Source: Opitutaceae bacterium (GTDB lineage Bacteria > Verrucomicrobiota > Verrucomicrobiia > Opitutales > Opitutaceae). Taken from it: 64,000 nt of DNA. The notes under the pieces are model-generated. The model was given only the letters and a program-made list of their open reading frames with translations. It searched no databases and was not told where the DNA came from. A program made the translations under genes and the position numbers. Location of the stretch: positions 1 to 64,000 of the forward strand of contig JAEUGY010000069.1 in assembly GCA_016794625.1 (NCBI GenBank). Direction: 5' to 3'. Below, in pieces: positions 43,288 to 51,420 of the stretch (position 1 is its first letter; each line of letters starts with the position of its first letter).

Positions 43288-44571
43288 ATGTCCATCCTCC
43301 GCTCTCTCGTCCTGGTCGTGGTTGCGGTCGGGCTGTCGGTCGGAACGCCGGCCCGCTCCGCCAGTTCAAAGGATTGGCCGGGCTGGCGCGGTCCGACCCG
43401 CGACGGTCAGGCCGCCCCGAATCAGACGGTGCCCGTCACGTGGAGCGAGTCCGAGGGCGTGCTCTGGCGCGCAGCCATCCGGGGCAAGGGCCATGGTTCA
43501 CCCACCGTGGTGGGCGATCGCATCTACCTCGCGACGGCCGATCCGGCGACGCAGGAGCAACGGGTCCTGTGTTTCGACCGCCACTCGGGCCGGAGCATTT
43601 GGGAAACGGTCGTGCACCAGGGACCTCTCGAAACGGGCGGGCATCGACACAATTCGCAGGCCTCCTCCACGGTCACCTGGGATGGCGAGCGGCTCTACAT
43701 CAACTTCCACCACGCGAAGGCAATCCACACGACCGCGCTGGATACGACGGGCACCATCGTCTGGCAGCAGCGCGTCTCGGACTTCGTCAATCATCAGGGC
43801 TTCGGTTCCTCGCCGGTGGTGCACGAATCCGTGGTCGTGGTCACGGCCGACCACAAGGGCGGCGGCCGGATCGCCGGCCTGGACCGTCGCACCGGGCGCG
43901 TGGTCTGGCAGCAGGATCGGCCGCAGATCGCCAACTACGCCTCCGCCGCCATCCTCACCGTGGGCGGGCGGACCCAGGCCGTGGTCGCAGGTTGCAATCT
44001 GATCTCCAGCTTCGATCCGCTGACGGGCCGGAAGCTCTGGGAGGTCCCGGGCTCGACCGAGGAAACCGTCGTCACCGCCGTCACCGACGGCCGGCGGGTC
44101 TTCACCAGCGGCGGGTATCCAAGAAACCACGTGGTGGCGGTCGAGGCGGACGGCTCGGGCACGGTCGCCTGGCAGCATAACCAGCGCCTCTACGTGCCGA
44201 GCATGCTGGTCAAGGACGGCCATGTGTTCGCGGTGCTGGACTCCGGCGCCGCCGTGTGTTGGAAATCGGATACGGGCGAGGAACGCTGGCGCGAGAAGGT
44301 CGACAAGGACTTCTACGCCTCACCCGTCATGGTCGGCAACCGGATCTACGTCACCAATCTCCGCGGCGTCACCTCGGTGTTCGAGGCCACCCCCACCCAC
44401 TTCAAGCTGCTCGCCCAAAACCAGCTCGGCCAGGAGGCCCTCGCGTCTCCCGCCATCTGCGGCAACCGGATCTACCTGCGTCACGCCACCACCGGCGAAT
44501 CGCGCCAGGAGTACCTCTGGTGCATCGGTCAAGCCGCGGAACCTCGGAAAACCGCCATGCTCGGGCCCTGA
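43288..44571 (+). CDS. Secreted PQQ-like beta-propeller repeat protein
   Basis: A 427-aa exported propeller starting MSILRSLVLVVVAVGLSVGTPARSA, then DWPGWRGPTRDG. Blades are FDRHSGRSIW, LDRRTGRVVW, FDPLTGRKLW and WKSDTGEERW. The start at 43288 is chosen because it begins a clean signal peptide; the longer frame from 42919 runs through the neighbour's coding region on the other strand and is not convincing. It is divergent from the propeller at 41584 and convergent with the MFS transporter, with a hairpin between. Confidence 0.87.
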   Translation: MSILRSLVLVVVAVGLSVGTPARSASSKDWPGWRGPTRDGQAAPNQTVPVTWSESEGVLWRAAIRGKGHGSPTVVGDRIYLATADPATQEQRVLCFDRHSGRSIWETVVHQGPLETGGHRHNSQASSTVTWDGERLYINFHHAKAIHTTALDTTGTIVWQQRVSDFVNHQGFGSSPVVHESVVVVTADHKGGGRIAGLDRRTGRVVWQQDRPQIANYASAAILTVGGRTQAVVAGCNLISSFDPLTGRKLWEVPGSTEETVVTAVTDGRRVFTSGGYPRNHVVAVEADGSGTVAWQHNQRLYVPSMLVKDGHVFAVLDSGAAVCWKSDTGEERWREKVDKDFYASPVMVGNRIYVTNLRGVTSVFEATPTHFKLLAQNQLGQEALASPAICGNRIYLRHATTGESRQEYLWCIGQAAEPRKTAMLGP

Positions 44572-44580
44572 ACTCGACGC

Positions 44581-44599
44581 GCTCCGCCGGGTGCGGAGC
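44581..44599. terminator. Hairpin between convergent genes
   Basis: GCTCCGC (44581-44587) pairs with GCGGAGC (44593-44599) over a CGGGT loop in the 38-base gap between the converging propeller and MFS genes. It could serve both strands. No clear U tract. Confidence 0.45.
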
Positions 44600-44609
44600 C
44601 GACGGTACG

Positions 44610-45899
44610 TCAGCAGGCTGGCGGATGGAACGCGGCCGCCGGTGCCTCGCGCCGGGGCAAACGCACGGCCCACGCCGCCAAAGCCAAAAGCAAAACGACC
44701 CCGGACATCACGTAAAACACGGCAGCATAGGACCCCGTGCGGGCATGGCACTGCGCAAGCAGCAGGGGCCCGACCGCGGACGCCAACACGGTCATCATCT
44801 GCGCGGTGCCCACGATCCGGCCGAGGTGGACCCGTCCAAACACGTCGGCCCATACGCTGAAAAAGATCACAATGACAAAGCCCCCCGCCAGACCCATGAC
44901 CAGCGCGAACGCATCCACCTGGGCCGGGGTGCTCAAGGAGGGCAGGCTGAACAGCGCGAGCGCGAGCAGAGTCATGGCGAGCGCCATCAGCCGGTTGACG
45001 CTCCAGCGGGACGCGATCCAGCCGCCGAGGAAGTTGCCGACGAGCGACATCAGCGCACCTACCACTAGGCTGCGGTGATAAATTTCGGGGGCAAACCCTC
45101 GTTCCGCCAGAATCGACTCATTGAACAGGCCAATCCCGGAAGCGACGAGGTTGTAGACGGAACTGGCCAGCGCGAAGACCCAGAAGGCCGGCGTGCGCAC
45201 CGCCTGTCCCCAGGTGAAGCTCGCCGGCGTGGGTGCGTCCGTCGGCGTGGTTTCGTTTTCCATCGTCAATCCCACCGCTTCCGGATCGCGCCGCGCCAGG
45301 AAAAGGCCCAGTCCGCACAGTCCGGGCAACAGGCTCCAGCCGATGCCGGCCCAGGCGGTCCGCCATCCGTCCGCGACCACGACCGCGCCGACGAGCGGAA
45401 ACGCGAGCATGAATCCGACGCTGAGCGCCACGGCATAAAGTCCCATCGCCAGCGTCAGGCGTCGTCGAAACCAAGGACCCACCATCGAGAGGCTGACCAC
45501 GGAGAGTGCGCTTTGACCAAGCCCGCGGGAAAGCACGAGCAGCACCAGGAGGACCGTCACACTGTGGGTCCGGCTCATCGCCAGAACGACGGCGCCCAGG
45601 AGCGCCGCGATCAGGGGGAGCATCACCCGGCTGCCCGCGCGATCAAACCAGCGTCCGACGCCCACGCAACCGAGGGAACCGATCAACGTCGCCCAGAGAT
45701 TCATGTGCGCAAACTCAACCCGGTCCAACCTGAGGTCCTTGAGCAGCGCCTCCGTAATCAGGCCCAGCCCCTGCGTGCGCCCGGGCAGAGTGCCCACCAT
45801 CGCCAGCGCGGCCAGACCCAGCACGACCCAACCATAGTAGAAGGGAATCCGAACCAAAAGCAGGGGCAGTCGCGCCTGCGGTGTCGTTGGGCAAGTCAT
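44610..45899 (-). CDS. Major facilitator superfamily transporter (oxalate/formate-antiporter-like)
   Basis: A 429-aa inner-membrane transporter with about 12 helices. The N-terminus IPFYYGWVVLGLAALAMVGTLPG is typical of the monocarboxylate/oxalate-formate branch. Further matching segments are GRWFDRAGSRVMLPLIAAL, GLYAVALSVGFMLAFPLVG and GGFVIVIFFSVWADVFGRVHLGRI. The start at 45899 (MTCPTTPQARLP) is chosen because the first helix follows directly; the frame open to 46112 lacks recognisable sequence. Transport of an organic acid is a reasonable guess. The flanking genes are propellers on either side, and the gene is probably transcribed alone or after the propeller at 46012. Confidence 0.85.
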   Translation of the reverse strand: MTCPTTPQARLPLLLVRIPFYYGWVVLGLAALAMVGTLPGRTQGLGLITEALLKDLRLDRVEFAHMNLWATLIGSLGCVGVGRWFDRAGSRVMLPLIAALLGAVVLAMSRTHSVTVLLVLLVLSRGLGQSALSVVSLSMVGPWFRRRLTLAMGLYAVALSVGFMLAFPLVGAVVVADGWRTAWAGIGWSLLPGLCGLGLFLARRDPEAVGLTMENETTPTDAPTPASFTWGQAVRTPAFWVFALASSVYNLVASGIGLFNESILAERGFAPEIYHRSLVVGALMSLVGNFLGGWIASRWSVNRLMALAMTLLALALFSLPSLSTPAQVDAFALVMGLAGGFVIVIFFSVWADVFGRVHLGRIVGTAQMMTVLASAVGPLLLAQCHARTGSYAAVFYVMSGVVLLLALAAWAVRLPRREAPAAAFHPPAC

Positions 45900-46011
45900 C
45901 GAAAGGGAGGGAAAGGCAGGAGCGAATCGGCGAAGCGGCGGGGCCCGCCTCCATTCAAGGCGCCACGACGGACCGGCCTCGATTTTGACGGCAACCGCTT
46001 CGCGCTCACCG

Positions 46012-47478
46012 TCACGGGGTGGTCGGATTCGCAAAAGCCCACAGATGCGTCGCCGTTCTGAGGTAGAGGTGCTTCCCCACCAGCACGGGGGTGGCGAGGA
46101 TGCGGCTGCCAAAATCGACTTGGTGCAAAAGCTCCGGCGCGGTCCCGCCCGCCTTCACCACCGAGAGTTTGCCGGGCACGGACGCGACGTAGATCCGTCC
46201 ATCGGCGGCCACGGGCGATGCATAGTAGTTACCCGTCGCACCGAGAGGGATTTGGGCGTAATAGGGTTCGCCCGTCTTGGCATCGAGTGACGTGATTTGT
46301 CCGCCGTTTCTCACATAGTAAATGCGGCCATCGTAGTAGAGCGGCGTCGGCACATAGGGTAACGCGCGTCGATAGGTCCACGCCACATGGGTCTGGGTGA
46401 TGTCCCCCCGGCCGCCGGGTTTCACCGCGATGATCGTATTCTCAGAGCGCGCCGCCTGGGCTTTGTTCGCCACCCAGTCCTCAGCCGTGTACCGGCCATC
46501 CCGATTGTGGTCCACGCCACGGTAGTAGTCTCGGGCGTCCAGGGGGATTTCCTCGTGCACCACCACGCCGTCACCATCCCGATCAAATCGTTTCACAAAC
46601 TCCTCGAATGCCGGGAAAGGCGAGTCCATGGATTCATTCGACCAAGCGCCGAAATAAAGCCAGCCCCCCGCCGCGAAGGGCGTCGTGCAGACGTACCCGG
46701 TGATTCCCTCCACCACCCAACGTTCCTCACCGGTTCGCACGTCATAGCCCTTCAGGCGTCCGGAAGCGGCCACCACGACCTCCTCCACGCCGGCATTCCG
46801 CCAATAGGCGGGAGTGCCAAAACTCCCCGCCGTATCCGGCCGGTGCGCTTCCCACCGTTTCGCCCCGGTGTTCAAGTCAAACGCCATCAACGAGGAACGC
46901 CGGTGCTGATCCCGGCTCACGATTACGAGGTCTCCGATGAGGATCGGCGAGGTTCCCGTTCCGTATTTCCCCGCACTCGCGACCACGGGCAGCGTCTGCC
47001 GCCAGAGTTCGTTGCCCTCGAAATCATGGCAAATGAGCCCAAACGACCCAAAATAGCTGACCACCCTCCGACCGTCCGTGGCGGGGGAGGAAGCCGCCGG
47101 GCTGCCATCCGAGCGGTGAAACTCCTCCAGCGCATCGGGTTTGACCTGCTTCGCCCACCTGAGCCGGCCGTCCGCACGATCGTAGCAACGGGTCTCCAAC
47201 TGACCGTCACTGAAGGTCGTCAGGAAGATTCGGTCGTCCCAAATGCACGGCGACGAGGGCGAAAAGGGCACCTCCACGCTCCAAACCACTTGTTCCGTTG
47301 GACCAAACTGGGTCGGCGGCAGGGCACCGTCTGCAACCCCCGACCCATTCGGCCCCCGGAACTGCGGCCAGGCGTGGCTCGGCGTCGACGCTCGGACCGA
47401 CAAAAGCACAACGGAAAAACCAAGCGCCGCGATCAGTCGGCCTGAAGAACGGAACATACGGTCAGGGAAGGTGCTCAT
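46012..47478 (-). CDS. Secreted PQQ-like beta-propeller with inserted EF-hand pair
   Basis: About 488 aa. The signal peptide (LIAALGFSVVLLSVRAS) is followed by AWPQFRGPNGSG. Blades are YDRADGRLRW, FDLNTGAKRW, YDVRTGEERW and LDAKTGEPYY. Between two blades, about residues 295-345, sits an EF-hand-like pair with two calcium loops: DRDGDGVVVHEE and DHNRDGRYTAED. This is the only propeller here with such an insert, which suggests calcium-dependent structure or binding. The start at 47478 is an ATG; a second ATG at 47457 is equally possible because neither has a clear Shine-Dalgarno. It is divergent from the propeller pair at 47801. Confidence 0.85.
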   Translation of the reverse strand: MSTFPDRMFRSSGRLIAALGFSVVLLSVRASTPSHAWPQFRGPNGSGVADGALPPTQFGPTEQVVWSVEVPFSPSSPCIWDDRIFLTTFSDGQLETRCYDRADGRLRWAKQVKPDALEEFHRSDGSPAASSPATDGRRVVSYFGSFGLICHDFEGNELWRQTLPVVASAGKYGTGTSPILIGDLVIVSRDQHRRSSLMAFDLNTGAKRWEAHRPDTAGSFGTPAYWRNAGVEEVVVAASGRLKGYDVRTGEERWVVEGITGYVCTTPFAAGGWLYFGAWSNESMDSPFPAFEEFVKRFDRDGDGVVVHEEIPLDARDYYRGVDHNRDGRYTAEDWVANKAQAARSENTIIAVKPGGRGDITQTHVAWTYRRALPYVPTPLYYDGRIYYVRNGGQITSLDAKTGEPYYAQIPLGATGNYYASPVAADGRIYVASVPGKLSVVKAGGTAPELLHQVDFGSRILATPVLVGKHLYLRTATHLWAFANPTTP

Positions 47479-47800
47479 GGCACGTCTCAGGTGATTTTGA
47501 GGCGCAAAGGCCTGCATTGAAGGAGCAAACCGGTCGACAACCCCGTCATGCCGACCCGCGCGGAATCGGGGATCAACCTAATTCGCGTAGCCGCGCCGCA
47601 GAATCCGCGTGGTCACCCCAGCCGGTTATGGCCTCCTCGCGTTTCCTCCCGTATCCGAAAAAAACAGATGCAAAATCCCGAGACCGCGACACAGTTGCAT
47701 CGGTCGATCCGCTTCCACATCAGCGCGGCGCTCGATTCACGGATCGCCCACCGCGTTTGCCTTGACGCTTTCACCCTCCATTCGCCGCCTCTTCCCCCAC
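47479..47800. other. Divergent intergenic region, no gene seen
   Basis: This 322-base stretch separates two divergent propeller genes. The plus-strand frame of the 47801 gene is open back to 47609 but lacks a signal-peptide start there. I see no repeat copy, palindrome or RNA gene. It presumably holds both promoters. Confidence 0.5.
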
Positions 47801-49180
47801 ATGAAGCCACTCCACCGTCTCATCGCCCTTGGTTTGACTGCCTTCTGTTTCACCCTCAACGCCGCCCAGACCGGAGCCTCCACCGACTGGCCCAACTGGC
47901 GCGGACCGCGGGGCGACGGCACCACCACCGCGAAAAACCTGCCGGAAACCTGGGGACCGGACACTCACATCAAATGGAAGAAGGAAATGCCGGCCTGGAG
48001 CGGCTCATCGCCCATGGTGCTGGGTGACAAAATCTTCCTCAACTCCCCCTCCAAAGAAGAAGTGGTCCCCGCGGCCGAGCCCACCCCCACTCCCCCGGGT
48101 GGTCGTAAACGTCCGGGGGTGAGCCGGGGCCTCGCGATGACGGGACCGGGTGGTCAGGACATCCTGCTCCTTTGTTTGTCCCGCGAGACCGGAGAGGAGC
48201 TCTGGCGCCGCACGTACGACCGGGGCAACCAGATCCAGATGAAGCACAACATGTCGTCGCCGACTCCGGTGACCGACGGGAAACACGTGTGGGTCATCTC
48301 CGGAAACGGCATGATTGCCTGCTTTGATCTGAACGGAAATGAGAAGTGGAAATTCGACATTCCCAAGGCCTACGGCAAAATCGGCGTTCAGTTTGGTTAT
48401 GGGTCTTCGCCTCTGCTGATCGGTGATCTGCTCGTCCTGCAGATGCTGCAGGGCATGCACACCGACGAGCCGTCCTACGTATTCGCCCTCAACGCCGCGG
48501 ACGGCCAGCCGCGCTGGCATGTCGAACGCCCGACGGACGCCCTGCACGAAACCCCCGACGCCTACACGACCCCGACGGTCGTCGAGGTCGATGGCAAAAA
48601 ACAGATCGTTGTTTCAGGTGGCGGCTACATCACCGGTCACGATCCGGCAAATGGCCGCGAACTCTGGCGCGGCGGCGGCCTCAACCCCAACAACGCGCGC
48701 AACTACCGGGTGATTTCGTCTCCGCTGGTCCGCGACGGCATGATCTACGCCCCCACGCGGCAGGTGCCTTTTCTCGCCTTCAAGGCGGGTGGTTCGGGTG
48801 ACATCAGCACCAGCCACTTGGTCTGGAAATGGACGACCCGCGGCAGTCCGGACGTGCCCACCCCGGTGAGCGACGGCCAGCTGCTCTACATGGTCGAAGA
48901 CGGCGGGGCCCTGACCTGCGTCAACGCCAAGACGGGCGAATTGGTCTACGGTCCGCACGAACTAGGCATCGGGCGCACCAGTGGCTCCCCGGTCCTCGCC
49001 GATGGAAAACTGTATGTCACCAGCGAGACCGCGGAAACCGCGGTGGTCGAAGCCGGTCCCACCTTTCGCCTCATTGCGAAGAACGTGCTCGACGGCAGCT
49101 ACACGCTTTCCACCCCGGCGTTTGTCAACGGGGCCATTATCCTTCGCACCGGTACGCACCTTTACTGCCTGTCCAAATAA
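47801..49180 (+). CDS. Secreted PQQ-like beta-propeller repeat protein with Pro/Gly/Arg insert
   Basis: A 459-aa exported propeller. Signal peptide (HRLIALGLTAFCFTLNAA) and DWPNWRGPRGDG start. Blades include LSRETGEELW, HDPANGRELW and VNAKTGELVY. After the first blade there is a low-complexity loop (PAAEPTPTPPGGRKRPG), the same place as the Ala/Pro then Arg/Gly loop in the propeller at 14983; the two proteins otherwise share much of their wording, such as SPTPVTDGKHVW against ASPVTDGKRLYV. The start at 47801 begins the signal peptide. It is followed after 12 bases by another propeller gene, so the pair is an operon. Confidence 0.87.
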   Translation: MKPLHRLIALGLTAFCFTLNAAQTGASTDWPNWRGPRGDGTTTAKNLPETWGPDTHIKWKKEMPAWSGSSPMVLGDKIFLNSPSKEEVVPAAEPTPTPPGGRKRPGVSRGLAMTGPGGQDILLLCLSRETGEELWRRTYDRGNQIQMKHNMSSPTPVTDGKHVWVISGNGMIACFDLNGNEKWKFDIPKAYGKIGVQFGYGSSPLLIGDLLVLQMLQGMHTDEPSYVFALNAADGQPRWHVERPTDALHETPDAYTTPTVVEVDGKKQIVVSGGGYITGHDPANGRELWRGGGLNPNNARNYRVISSPLVRDGMIYAPTRQVPFLAFKAGGSGDISTSHLVWKWTTRGSPDVPTPVSDGQLLYMVEDGGALTCVNAKTGELVYGPHELGIGRTSGSPVLADGKLYVTSETAETAVVEAGPTFRLIAKNVLDGSYTLSTPAFVNGAIILRTGTHLYCLSK

Positions 49181-49192
49181 ACGGATCCTCCC

Positions 49193-50467
49193 ATGACGCT
49201 GAAAACCCCGTCTCTTCTCGCCGTCTCCCTTGCGCTGTGGGGCGGCAGTCCTTCGGTCCACGCGGCGGACTGGTCTCACATCATGGGGTCCGGGTTCGAC
49301 CGCAAGACGAGTGAAGGCCCGAAAGGGGCCTGGACCAAAGGCCAGCCGCGTCAGGTGTGGCAAATCCCGGCCGAAGGGGGCTTCAGTTCATTTGTCACGG
49401 GCGGCGGTATGGCGTTCACCGTCCTGCCCACGTCGGCGGGAGGCACGACGCGGGAGACGGCCGTTGGACTTGACCGCACCTCTGGCCGGATCCTCTGGCG
49501 GACCCCGTTGGGCGTTTCCGATTACGCGCGCGGTGGAGATCGGGGTGCTCCGGGCAACGACGGCGGCGACGGGCCCCGCGCCACGCCGGTGTACTCCGAA
49601 GGCCGGGTCTTCGTCTTTGGCGGAGCTTTCGATCTGCACGCACTCGACGCCACCACAGGCCGGGTCGTGTGGAAACGGGATTTGATCAAGGAGTTTGGTG
49701 GTCAGGAGATTCACTGGGGCAACTCCGCTTCCCCCCTGGTCGTCGGTGACCGCGTCATCGTCGCCGGCGGAGGCAAGAACCAGACCTTTCTCGCCTTCAA
49801 GGCGGCCAGCGGCGAAGTGATTTGGAAAGCAGGCTCGGACCGCGCCACCTACTCGACCCCGATTCTCGCCACGCTCCACGGCAAAGCCCAGGCGCTCTTC
49901 ATGGTGGAGCGAGGCTTGGTTTCACTCGATCCTGCGACCGGAGCCGAACTCTGGCACTACCCGTTTCCTTACCGGACCGCCACCGCGGCGTCGCCGGTGG
50001 TGTGGAACGACATCGTCAATTGTACCGCGGGATACGGCGTGGGCGGCGGCGCCTGTCAGGTCACGTTCACCGGCGGCAAATGGACGGTCGCTGAACTCTG
50101 GCGCAGTCCGGGCAACAAAGATACCGCCGCGCACTGGAGCACGGCTGTGGCGCACGATGGCTATCTGTACGGCTGTTATGGGCACGGCGACTACGGACGC
50201 GGTGCCTTCAAGTGCATCGACATCCGGACCGGCAAGGTCCAGTGGCAGAAGGCGGGGTTTGGGCACGGGCAGGTCATATTGGCCGGGAATCGATTGCTCG
50301 CGACCACGGATGCCGGGGTCCTCAAACTGATCGAGCCGACCCCCGCGGCCTACCGGGAAATCGCCAGTGCGGACATCATCGAAGGCAAAGTGTGGGCCAG
50401 TCCGGCGCTGAGCAACGGACAGGTCCTCCTGCGCAGCACGACACACGGCGTCTGCGTGGAACTTTAG
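49193..50467 (+). CDS. Secreted PQQ-like beta-propeller repeat protein
   Basis: A 424-aa exported propeller with signal peptide (SLLAVSLALWGGSPSVHAA) and a DWSHIMGSGFDRKTSEG start, lacking WRGP. Blades are LDRTSGRILW, LDATTGRVVW, FKAASGEVIW, LDPATGAELW and IDIRTGKVQW. Cysteines in VNCTAGYGVGGGACQV and YGCYGHGDYG could form disulphides, uncommon in the other paralogues. It is co-transcribed with the upstream propeller (12-base gap) and convergent with the VOC gene, with a hairpin between. Confidence 0.85.
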   Translation: MTLKTPSLLAVSLALWGGSPSVHAADWSHIMGSGFDRKTSEGPKGAWTKGQPRQVWQIPAEGGFSSFVTGGGMAFTVLPTSAGGTTRETAVGLDRTSGRILWRTPLGVSDYARGGDRGAPGNDGGDGPRATPVYSEGRVFVFGGAFDLHALDATTGRVVWKRDLIKEFGGQEIHWGNSASPLVVGDRVIVAGGGKNQTFLAFKAASGEVIWKAGSDRATYSTPILATLHGKAQALFMVERGLVSLDPATGAELWHYPFPYRTATAASPVVWNDIVNCTAGYGVGGGACQVTFTGGKWTVAELWRSPGNKDTAAHWSTAVAHDGYLYGCYGHGDYGRGAFKCIDIRTGKVQWQKAGFGHGQVILAGNRLLATTDAGVLKLIEPTPAAYREIASADIIEGKVWASPALSNGQVLLRSTTHGVCVEL

Positions 50468-50475
50468 CCGGCCGC

Positions 50476-50499
50476 TCCCTGCGGGCGCCGCCCGAGGGA
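50476..50499. terminator. Hairpin between convergent genes
   Basis: TCCCT (50476-50480) and CGGGC (50482-50486) pair with GCCCG (50490-50494) and AGGGA (50495-50499), with one bulged G and a 3-nt loop, in the gap between the propeller and VOC genes. It has no U tract but is likely a shared terminator. Confidence 0.5.
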
Positions 50500-50502
50500 C
50501 GG

Positions 50503-50919
50503 TCAACCCCCGCCTTCGGGTGCGGCGGAGGGGGCGTCGTCGGCCTTCCACTGAAACAGCGAACACACGGCGCCGCTTGGATCCTTGATCAAGGCGAACC
50601 GGCCGGTACCCGCGTCCTTGATGTCACGTACGACCGTGCCGCCACGGGCGCGAACCGCTTCGAGACTCCGCTCCAGGTCTGCGACCGTGAAGTAGGGCAA
50701 CCAGTACGGAGGGATGCCGAGGTTCGGTCCCCGGGCGTGGCAAATGCCCACCACCGGGGCGTCACTCCCGGGCGGGATCATGCAGTAGTCGTCGTAGCCC
50801 TCCATCTCGATCGGCATGACCGACCAACCTACCACCGTCTCATAGAAGCCCCGCACCTCAGAGGCATTCTCGATCGTCAGATCCATCCAGCCCATCTGCC
50901 CAACTTTGGTTTGCGCCAT
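50503..50919 (-). CDS. VOC-superfamily (glyoxalase/bleomycin-resistance-like) protein
   Basis: A 138-aa protein with the paired beta-alpha-beta-beta-beta modules of the vicinal oxygen chelate fold. It starts MAQTKVGQMGWMDLTIENAS, and the second half reads YWLPYFTVADLERSLEAVRARGG then FALIKDPSGAVCSLFQW. Likely metal ligands include an Asp near DLTIEN and the glutamate/histidine positions, but they are not the full glyoxalase I set, so the reaction is not assigned. The start at 50919 is chosen by fold; the frame to 51015 adds nothing recognisable. It lies just downstream of the repeat block at 51.0-51.3 kb. Confidence 0.8.
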   Translation of the reverse strand: MAQTKVGQMGWMDLTIENASEVRGFYETVVGWSVMPIEMEGYDDYCMIPPGSDAPVVGICHARGPNLGIPPYWLPYFTVADLERSLEAVRARGGTVVRDIKDAGTGRFALIKDPSGAVCSLFQWKADDAPSAAPEGGG

Positions 50920-51017
50920 AACCCACCGTGGCCCCGATTTCGCGCCGGTGTCCACTCCATCGTGCACGATGGCCCCCGTTAACGTCCCTTCCGGATCATG
51001 CTTACCCTCCCCCATCC

Positions 51018-51354
51018 AATAAGGGACAGGTCAAATTTCCGTCCCCGCATACAGACGGCTTCGAACCATCAAAATAAGGGACAGGCGGATTTTCTCCCCC
51101 CACTCCTCGGCTCCAGCCATCGGCCGGAATAAGGGACAGGTCGATTTCGATCCGGACCCCCACCACGCCCGAACAAGGGACAGGTGGATTTAACCTCAGC
51201 CTCTCGAATCAGGGTTCCGAGAAGTTCGATTTGGATCCGCGCTCCCCAACCCACGAATAAGGGACAGACGGATTTCGCTTCGGCCCTCGAATAAGGGACA
51301 GGTGGATTTCGCTTCGGCCCTCGAATAAGGGACAGGTGGATTTCGCTTCGGCCT
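51018..51354 (+). repeat. Block of seven dispersed-repeat copies, three in a 34-bp tandem array
   Basis: Seven copies of the core AAGGGACAG(G) are at 51018-51038, 51073-51093, 51128-51147, 51173-51191, 51256-51275, 51290-51309 and 51324-51343. The common form is AATAAGGGACAGGTGGATTT. The last three are spaced exactly 34 bases apart and each is followed by CGCTTCGGCC. There are no unique spacers of equal length between the earlier copies. The orientation is opposite to the block at 4.5 kb. Nothing codes here between 50920 and 51379. Confidence 0.85.
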
Positions 51355-51379
51355 CTCAGGGAAGCCTCGTGCGACCAAA

Positions 51380-51405
51380 CCACCGCGCCCGTCGGGGCGC
51401 GGTGG
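51380..51405 (-). terminator. Perfect 11-bp hairpin after the choice-of-anchor gene
   Basis: Bases 51380-51390 (CCACCGCGCCC) pair with 51395-51405 over a 4-nt GTCG loop, 15 bases past the stop of the minus-strand gene at 51421. On the minus strand TTTGGT follows the stem, a short U-like run, so this is the best intrinsic terminator in the window. Confidence 0.6.
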
Positions 51406-51420
51406 CGACTCCTCGAAGAA

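Noticed and set aside
10559..50467. Calling the propellers PQQ-dependent dehydrogenases
   Set aside because: No haem motif and no clear catalytic Asp or calcium set could be seen; fold similarity alone is not enough.
51255..51354. CRISPR array
   Set aside because: The 34-bp units repeat whole, with no unique spacers, and no cas gene is present.
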